A stretch of DNA of 10,820 nt, from assembly GCA_024220525.1 (NCBI GenBank), contig JAMYWO010000466.1, forward strand, positions 13,199 to 24,018. The letters are read 5' to 3'. Position numbers and translations under genes: made by a program. Below are positions 1 to 5,771 of this stretch, piece by piece. The notes under the pieces were generated by a model. The model was not told where the DNA came from. It did no database searches and saw only the letters and a program-made list of their open reading frames with translations. Within the stretch, counting starts at the first letter, position 1; every line of letters starts with the position of its first letter. The DNA comes from Cochliopodium minus. Taxonomy: Eukaryota; Discosea; Himatismenida; Cochliopodiidae.

Positions 1-231
1 GACGGGATGCGGTATATTCATCATGATATGATCGTAACCAAAAGCTTTCAAGAAAATACAACTTTCAAATCAAAAAATTATAAAAATTTTATTTTGAATA
101 TTGATTGCAAAAAAATAAAGGTTTTAATAAATTGTAATTTTGAATTAAATACTTTATATCTTTTTTCTTTTTCCAATTTTTATAGTAATAATATTTGGTT
201 GAAATTTAATGGTGAAGGAATTTTTTTATAA
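1..231 (+). pseudogene. Possible protein-kinase remnant, truncated at the window edge
   Basis: Reading from base 1, the frame opens with DGMRYIHHDMIV and ends at TAA 229-231. In many tyrosine-kinase-like and Ser/Thr kinases, a GM-x-Y-I/L-H segment followed by I/V leads straight into the catalytic loop HRDLK-x-x-N. Here the following residues are TKSFQEN, so the HRD part is missing although a K-S-F-x-x-N-like trace remains. Nothing resembling the DFG or APE motifs follows cleanly, and the rest is low-complexity and rich in Asn, Lys and Phe. I read this as the worn end of a kinase-like gene whose upstream part is outside the window. It could equally be a chance resemblance over about 20 residues, or the retained intron of an intact gene to the left. 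Confidence 0.27.
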
Positions 232-575
232 ATTTAAATTGATACAAAGATAAAACATTTTAAAATTTGTTCAAAAATGAAATAAAATCAAGAATAAAGA
301 AGATATAAAACCTAATTCTGTTCAATTATAAAATTTATTTTTGTCAGTTTGATTTCCCTTTAAAAAAAATATTTATACCTTTTTTATAGCAGAAACCCTA
401 TCTTCTTTTAAGGAATAAATCAATTCATGTTTAACTTTAATAGTGAAAAGGAATATTTTAATCAAATTCAAATCAACGTTTTTTTTTGTTTTTTTAATTT
501 TTTTTCAAGTTTATCAAAGATATATAATAAAAAAGAAAGAATTTGAATGATAAACAAAATAAAGAAACAGAAGAA
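232..575. other. AT-rich intergenic stretch, no gene seen
   Basis: This stretch has poly-A and poly-T runs and no open frame that I can link to a family. It separates the possible kinase remnant from the ARF pseudogene. A T-run around 480-505 and an A/T-rich tatataata element near 521-529 are the only visible structure, and neither is distinctive in DNA of this composition. Confidence 0.6.
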
Positions 576-1086
576 ATGAGAGCACTTTGTAAAATTATTT
601 TCAGGAAAAAAAGGAAATGAGAATCTTAATGGTTGGATTGGATGCAGGTGAAAAACAACAATCCTTTATAAATTGAGATTGGGAGAAGAAGTTACAACTA
701 TTACAACAATCGGATTCAATTTTGAAATTGTTCATACAAGAAAATCGAATTTACAGTTTGGGATGTTGGTGGACAAGATAAAATTCGTCCATTTTGGAGA
801 AATTACTTTCAAACAATCAAGGATTGATTTTTGTTGAAAGCAATGAGAGAATGTGTTGGTGAAAGTTCTAAAGATTGAGTAATATGTTGAGAGAAGATGA
901 ATTGAGAGTTGCCAAATTTCTTGCATTTGCAAATAAACAGGATTTACCAAAAGCTATGAGTGTTGCAGAAGTATCTGATAAATTGAGATTACATGCTTTG
1001 AGAAATAGAAAAAATGGTATATAAAATCATGTTGTGCAACAAGTGGAGATGGAGATTGGTTATCAAATTCTCTCTTTGATGCATAA
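576..1086 (+). pseudogene. ARF-family small GTPase pseudogene
   Basis: Pieces of an ARF GTPase follow one another in the right order but in changing frames. MRILMVGLDAG at 617-649 corresponds to ARF MRILMVGLDAAGKTT. It is followed by [20 protein letters not shown] from 661 (switch I region), [18 protein letters not shown] from 759 (switch II, with the catalytic Gln still present), and LIFVESNER from 824. [24 protein letters not shown] from 887 holds the guanine-specificity NKQD, and CATSGDGDWLSNSL lies near the end, closing at TAA 1084-1086. The coding frame changes at least six times (2-1-0-2-0-2-1) and the P-loop lysine/threonine region is scrambled, so no working GTPase can be made. A short stretch before 617 may match the usual ARF N-terminus, and 576 is a plausible old start. 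No intron interrupts the remnant and a run of 12 A follows the stop. This fits a retrocopy, though A-runs are common here. Confidence 0.9.
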
Positions 1087-1131
1087 TAAAAAAAAAAAAG
1101 AGAAATTTTCTAAATAAAAAATAACCAAATA

Positions 1132-1176
1132 CTTTTCATTTTCCTTCTTCTTTTCTTTTCATTCTTTGTATAAATA
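1132..1176 (+). promoter_or_regulatory. Pyrimidine tract and TATAAATA directly before the LRR start codon
   Basis: A nearly pure C/T tract (1132-1168) is followed by TATAAATA (1169-1176), which touches the ATG at 1177. It may be a compact promoter or a 5' leader feature. A TATA box this close to the start would leave no room for a normal leader, so the element may simply be leader sequence. No matching pyrimidine tract precedes the three F-box genes. Confidence 0.25.
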
Positions 1177-2448
1177 ATGTTCAAGATTGAAAAACATGAA
1201 GATTTACAAAGAATAGGAAATCTTGAAAATCTTTTTGCTTTGGATTTTACGGATATGATCGATAAAGATAATAACAACGAAATAAATTTTATTCCACTGT
1301 CAGAGAATGTGATCTTCCTAAATTTCCCAGATCATTTAAAATCATCAGAGAAAATATTGGAATATTTCTCAAATAATCCTAAATATACTGAAAATATAGA
1401 AATGATAAACCAAAAATCAAATAATTCTTCCTATAATAAAGAAATGCATGTTTTGGAATCAATAAGAAAGATATTGCAAAACTCTAATAAATTAAAATAT
1501 GTAAATCTTTTTTTCGTGAGTGGAGATATAATCACGAAGGGGTTGATATACTTGAATCTTCGTGAATTTCAATTTGGAAATATCTGCAAGCAAATAAGAG
1601 AAAATCCAACAAAGCTGAGAAGCATAATCTGTTTGAGATTAGACAAATGCACATTCATGGATAAAGTGAGCGAAGTATTCGAATTATTCAAAACAAATCT
1701 TTCGAATCTGGTATGTCTACAACTATCCAACATCAAGTTTGACGATCAAGTGGATCCATTGATAGAGCTAATCAAAAAATCAAAGATAGAGAGTTTGGTG
1801 CTTACTCATTTAGGGTTTTCATTGCAAAAATTTAACAAATTAATTGAAAGTTTCAACGACAACAAGTACCTGAGATTCCTTGATTTAAAAAGCAATTATT
1901 TAAGTGATAAAAACATACCTTCTCTTTCTCATTTTTTACAATCTAAAACCCAAAAATTGGCTTACATCGATTTGAATGATAATCAGTTCAGTGGTAATGC
2001 CTGTTTGAATCTTAGTAGGACCATTGTTAACAACAACACATTATGTAATTTATTATGGAAGGGTTTCAGCTTGTATTTTCAAGAAGGAATGAAGAAAATC
2101 AATCCTTTGCTCGAAAAGAACACCTCTCTTGTGAACTATAACAAAAGATACACCAAACTCATCTTTGAATGTGATCCTAGAATAGATACTTTTTTAATTT
2201 CGCTTGTTGGAACTTATTCTTTTAAAACTTTTAAATATTTTCGAAATAAAGATAACTTCATCATCTTTTTTTTCGAAGATCCTTTTTCTTCTTCAATAAT
2301 TTATCACTCTTTTCACCATGATGATATCAAGATCCATCGCGGAGATTGGTTTCACATTTACATCATGCTCATTGCTTCGTATAACAGAAAAGAAATCTTC
2401 AAAGGAATTGGAAAGTTTGTGTTAAAGAAAGTTCTTTCTATGTTTTAA
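1177..2448 (+). CDS. Leucine-rich-repeat protein, 423 aa, single exon
   Basis: One uninterrupted frame runs from ATG 1177 to TAA. Residues about 147-316 hold five or six leucine-rich repeats of 26-29 residues, of the long ribonuclease-inhibitor-like kind. The strand/loop signatures are LRSIICLRLDKCTF (147), LVCLQLSNIKF (178), IESLVLTHLGF (204), LRFLDLKSNYLSD (232) and LAYIDLNDNQFSG (261). LRR arcs bind protein partners, so a scaffold or receptor role is likely, but the partner is unknown. Residues 1-146 show no domain I recognise and contain an Asn/Ser-rich patch near 77-88. Residues 330-423 form an aromatic, Phe/Ile/His-rich tail containing FIIFFFEDPF. There is no signal peptide and no convincing membrane helix. 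The lack of introns contrasts with the eight-exon genes next door. It ends only 45 bp before the first F-box/SPRY gene, with AATAAA-like sequence overlapping the stop region. Confidence 0.85.
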   Translation: MFKIEKHEDLQRIGNLENLFALDFTDMIDKDNNNEINFIPLSENVIFLNFPDHLKSSEKILEYFSNNPKYTENIEMINQKSNNSSYNKEMHVLESIRKILQNSNKLKYVNLFFVSGDIITKGLIYLNLREFQFGNICKQIRENPTKLRSIICLRLDKCTFMDKVSEVFELFKTNLSNLVCLQLSNIKFDDQVDPLIELIKKSKIESLVLTHLGFSLQKFNKLIESFNDNKYLRFLDLKSNYLSDKNIPSLSHFLQSKTQKLAYIDLNDNQFSGNACLNLSRTIVNNNTLCNLLWKGFSLYFQEGMKKINPLLEKNTSLVNYNKRYTKLIFECDPRIDTFLISLVGTYSFKTFKYFRNKDNFIIFFFEDPFSSSIIYHSFHHDDIKIHRGDWFHIYIMLIASYNRKEIFKGIGKFVLKKVLSMF

Positions 2449-2493
2449 ATAAATAAAAAAATAATAAAAAAAATTGAAAGAGAACATCAAAGA

Positions 2494-3910
2494 ATGGGAA
2501 ATAAATCTTCTTCAAAAAAAATATTGAGGGAACAAAAGATTGAGGATCATATTCCTTCTCAATTTGAAAAATTGCCCAAAAATATTCAATGCCTAATTTT
2601 CGGATACTTGGATGCGAGAGATCTCTCCATCTTTATGAGAATCAACAAATATTATTTCAATTTCTTCTTATTCTCCTCCTTCGCCTCTCAGATATGGAAG
2701 GAGATTGCTTTCAAAAATTCGTTGATTATCAACGAAAATGAAATTAATAAGATGATGAAGAATCTTTCCGAGGATTATGAAAGAAATTTCAATAAATACT
2801 ATTTGTATTTCAAATATGGGGGTATGAATTATTTCATAATATATTTTTTATAAATTTTGGCTTGGTTATGAAATTTATCTTTATTTATTGAACAAGTTGA
2901 AATTCATTGGAGCGAAACTAAACGAGCCAAAAGTTTTGAAATAATTGATAAAGTGAAGATTTTTTCGGGTCCAAGCAGGTTTTTGTTTAAAATTAAAATA
3001 TTAAATAATAAAAAGATAAAAAATCATTTTTCAATTAAGTTGGAACACTATTTTAGGAGAAGATGTATTTACTAAAAAAACGCATTATATAGAGTCCATA
3101 ACGACCAAAATGGACACTAATTGTTTCATTTTCTTTGTAAAAAAAATTTTAAAAAAATTTTTAATTTAATTTGAAGAAATAAAAATTTATTTTTAAAAAA
3201 TTTAATAGTGAAAATTCTGAAATTTTTTTTTATGATTTGTTTAATAGGGAGTTGGATCTCCTAATGTAATGTTGAATGGTTGTTGTACTGGTGATCCTTT
3301 GAACTGTTGGGTGAGAAATTATCATGAATGAAATAATAAAAACTTTTAAAAATAAATAAAAATAGGTTGCTGGAAATAAATATCGTAACATTTTTTTTAA
3401 AATTTTTTTAAAATAGTTATTTTCATGAGATTAGGTTACACTGGGAATAACCAAATTAACCCTAACTCAGATGATAAACTTGTTTGGAAAACTGGAGACA
3501 AAGTGGGATGCATTATAGACTTTGATAGTCCTTCTACTCAAGTTGGTTGATATTTTTATTTTAAAAAATAATGTTGTTCATTTTTGGTAAATTATTATTA
3601 ATAAAAATAGGATTTATGCTCAACGGTCACTGGGTTAGCTTTAAATTATTATTTCAATTATTTTATTTCAATTTTTTATTTTTTTTATTTTTTATTTTTT
3701 ATTTTATTTTTATTATGTTTTGATAAATTTTTATTTTTATAGAAAGGTTGGAAGTTTGATAAAATCCCCAATAAAGAATTTCATGTGATGATTTGTATGG
3801 TTGGAAACATGGAAGCAAAACTTACCAAACACATTGTTGGGAGAAGTTCTATTCTCAGATACGTGGAGAATCATTTCAAAATCTCAAGGGATAAATTGAA
3901 CATATTTTAA
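2494..3910 (+). CDS. F-box/SPRY protein, copy 1 (296 aa, eight exons)
   Basis: Exons: 2494-2821, 2897-2978, 3040-3136, 3248-3310, 3366-3384, 3435-3545, 3611-3633, 3743-3910. All introns are GT-AG and the joined frame is open to TAA. The protein starts MGNKSSSKK, which has Gly2 and Ser6 of an N-myristoylation signal plus basic residues. An F-box follows at about residues 24-72 (FEKLPKNIQCLIFGYLDARDL ending in IWKEI, split here as one block), the part that binds Skp1 in SCF ubiquitin ligases. The linker ends KYYLYFKYGG at 100-109. Residues about 138-260 form a SPRY domain: SWNTILG, THYIESITTKMD, then GDKVGCIIDFD (217-227) and GFMLNGHWKGWKF (234-246), the family's core strands. A two-domain F-box/SPRY protein of this size matches Fbxo45-type substrate receptors. 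The substrate is not predictable. Intron 1 is short (75 nt) compared with copies 2 and 3. Confidence 0.85.
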
Positions 3911-4042
3911 GTAATCAAGTGAAATTTTAGAAAAATAAAATCATTCACTGAAAAATGTGGTGTATCACCCCATTCATAATACTCGGATAAAAATTGGATT
4001 TGTGGAAAAAAAAATATAAAAGAAATTGAAAAAATTGAATAA
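3911..4042. other. Spacer between F-box/SPRY copies 1 and 2
   Basis: The 132-bp AT-rich spacer starts with a short motif, aagtgaaattttag (3917-3930), that also occurs just after copy 3 (7580-7593). The 3' flank was therefore probably part of the duplicated unit. No promoter element stands out, so the leader and terminator of adjacent genes must share this space. Confidence 0.5.
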
Positions 4043-5685
4043 ATGCATTCTTCGTACATATTAGAACAACAAAAGATTGAGGATCATAATCCTTCTCAAT
4101 TTGAAAAATTGCCCAAAAATATTCAATGCATAATTTTCGGATACTTGGATGCAAGAGATCTCTCCATCTTTATGAGAATCAACAAATATTATTTCAATTT
4201 CTTCTTATTCTCCTCCTTCTCCTCTAAAATATGGAAGGAGATTGTTCTCAAAAGTTCTCTTATCATCGATGAGATGGCGATAGATGAGATTGTATGTAAT
4301 CTCTCGAACTTTGAGGAAAGAAAACTCAATAAATACTATTTGTATTTCAAATATGGAGGTAGGTATACTCAATAATATGTTTCCACATTTAAATATGGAG
4401 GTATATTTTCCAACATGGAATTATAATAGTTTGGAATAATATAATTTCATAAATACAAAATTTTGGAACTTATAAATGTTAAATCATGAATGATATAAAC
4501 AGACATCAAAATTTGAAGCAACTAAATTTCATTTTAATAATTCCTCATTAAAAATCAAAAAAAAGATTTTAATTTGTGAAATTATTTCAACAGTGGAACT
4601 TCAATGGAGCGAAACTAAAAAGGGACGAATCTTCACAATAGTCGATAAAGTAAACATTGTAACAGATCCGGGAAGGTAATTTTATTTTAAATAAATTCGA
4701 TTTAAAATAATTTAAATTGAAAAATTTATTTCAAGTTTAAATTTTTAAATGACTTTTCGTTTTATAAAAAAAAAAAAATAAAGTTGGAACAGCATTTTAG
4801 GAGATAAAGTGTTTACCAACAAAACACATTACATCGAGTGCGTAACGACCAAAATGGATCACTATTATTACATTTTCTTTGTAAAAAAAATTTTATTTGA
4901 TAAAACTCAAATAGTTTTTCAAAAATATATTAAATAAAAATGAAAAATGAAATGATTTAAATAGGGTGTCTGTTCTCCAGATATAAATCTAAATTATTGT
5001 TGCACTGCCGATGCAACGAACTGTTGGGTGATTAAAATTCATTTCATAAAAAATTTTTAAAAGTTCTTATTATAACTCTTAAAAGGTTGCTGGAAATAAA
5101 TTTAGTAATATTTTTTTAGTTTTTTGATTTTTATCTTTCTTTTTTTAATACAAATAATTTTCTCTTTGAAATTAGAATACACTGGTACTAACATAATAAA
5201 TCCTAAATTTGATGATAAACTTGACTGGGAAATTGGGGACAAAGTAGGATGTATTTTAGACTTTGATGGTCCTTCCACTCGAGTTGGTTATTATTTTATT
5301 TTATTTTAAAAAATTTTGTTCATATTTTGTAAAATTATTAATAAAAATAGGATTTATGCTTAACGGTCACTGGGTTAGCTTTAAATTATTATTTCAGTTA
5401 TTTTATTTCATTTTTATAATTTCAATTTTTTGTTTATTTAATTTTAAAATGACTTATTTTTTGTTGATTTTGTTTTTGATTGATTATTATTTTAAACAGG
5501 AAGGTTGGAAGTTTGATAAAATCCCCAACAAAGAGTTTCATGTGATGATTTGTATGGTTGGAAACATGGAAGCGAAACTTACCAAACACATTGTTGGGAG
5601 AAGTTCTATTCTCAGATACGTGGAGAATCATTTCAAAATCTCAAGTGATAAATTGAACATATTTGAACAAAATAAATTAAATTAA
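4043..5685 (+). CDS. F-box/SPRY protein, copy 2 (298 aa, eight exons, altered ends)
   Basis: Exons: 4043-4358, 4594-4675, 4784-4880, 4965-5027, 5086-5104, 5176-5286, 5351-5373, 5500-5685, with the same phases as copies 1 and 3. The F-box is intact (FEKLPKNIQCIIFGYLDARD, then IWKEI). The SPRY core is also intact (SWNSILG, THYIECVTTKMD, GDKVGCILDFDGPST, GFMLNGHW). Both ends differ. The protein starts MHSSYILEQQ, so the MGN start of its sisters, and with it the N-myristoylation glycine, is gone through a small deletion and use of a new ATG. At the far end the sister TAA reads GAA, adding EQNKLN before the next TAA. The Cys motif reads CCTADATNCW. Intron 1 (235 nt) carries a repeat of the donor region, and intron 7 (126 nt) is open in frame. 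The gene looks functional but is likely cytosolic rather than membrane-anchored. Confidence 0.83.
4391..4403 (+). repeat. Duplicated splice-donor segment inside intron 1 of copy 2
   Basis: The 13-nt sequence aaatatggaggta at 4349-4361 spans the real exon 1/intron 1 junction and is repeated exactly at 4391-4403, 42 nt downstream. The bases just before and after the second copy (ttt before, tat after) resemble the junction of copy 3 more than that of copy 2. Use of the second donor would place an in-frame TAA (4371-4373) in the message, so the first donor must be the productive one. Confidence 0.6.
5374..5499 (+). other. Intron 7 of F-box/SPRY copy 2, open in the coding frame
   Basis: The intron is 126 nt long, a multiple of three, and has no stop in the frame of the gene. 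Retention would insert 42 very hydrophobic residues between HW and EGWKF inside the SPRY domain. The matching introns are 109 nt (copy 1) and 64 nt (copy 3), which cannot be retained in frame. T-rich DNA lacks stops by composition, so chance is the simplest explanation. Confidence 0.55.
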
Positions 5686-5771
5686 TCAAATTAAATTTAA
5701 AGAAAATGAATTTTAAAAAAAAGTTCAATGAATAAAAAAAAAAATAAAAAAATAGAATATACTTGAAGAGA

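Noticed and set aside
732-950. Minus-strand open frame of 72 codons
   Set aside because: It lies antisense to the ARF pseudogene, whose plus-strand motifs explain the sequence.
3660-3720. T-rich tract as a transposon end or origin
   Set aside because: No inverted or direct terminal repeats. Similar tracts occur in many introns here.
2854-3910. Copies 1-3 as broken F-box fragments
   Set aside because: The first exon alone looks like a short 110-120-residue F-box protein, but the downstream exons join in frame in all three copies, so these are split genes and not truncated ones.
3945-4154. Minus-strand 69-codon frame
   Set aside because: It overlaps the start of copy 2 on the opposite strand and has no recognisable domain.
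5263-5685. A 140-codon plus-strand frame starting near the SPRY core of copy 2
   Set aside because: It begins out of frame in exon 6 and then reads through introns 6 and 7 into exon 8. The eight-exon model shared by three copies explains the sequence better.
5763-5771. Upstream TTG extension of copy 3
   Set aside because: A non-ATG start is not expected here, and the ATG at 5772 matches the MGN start of copy 1.
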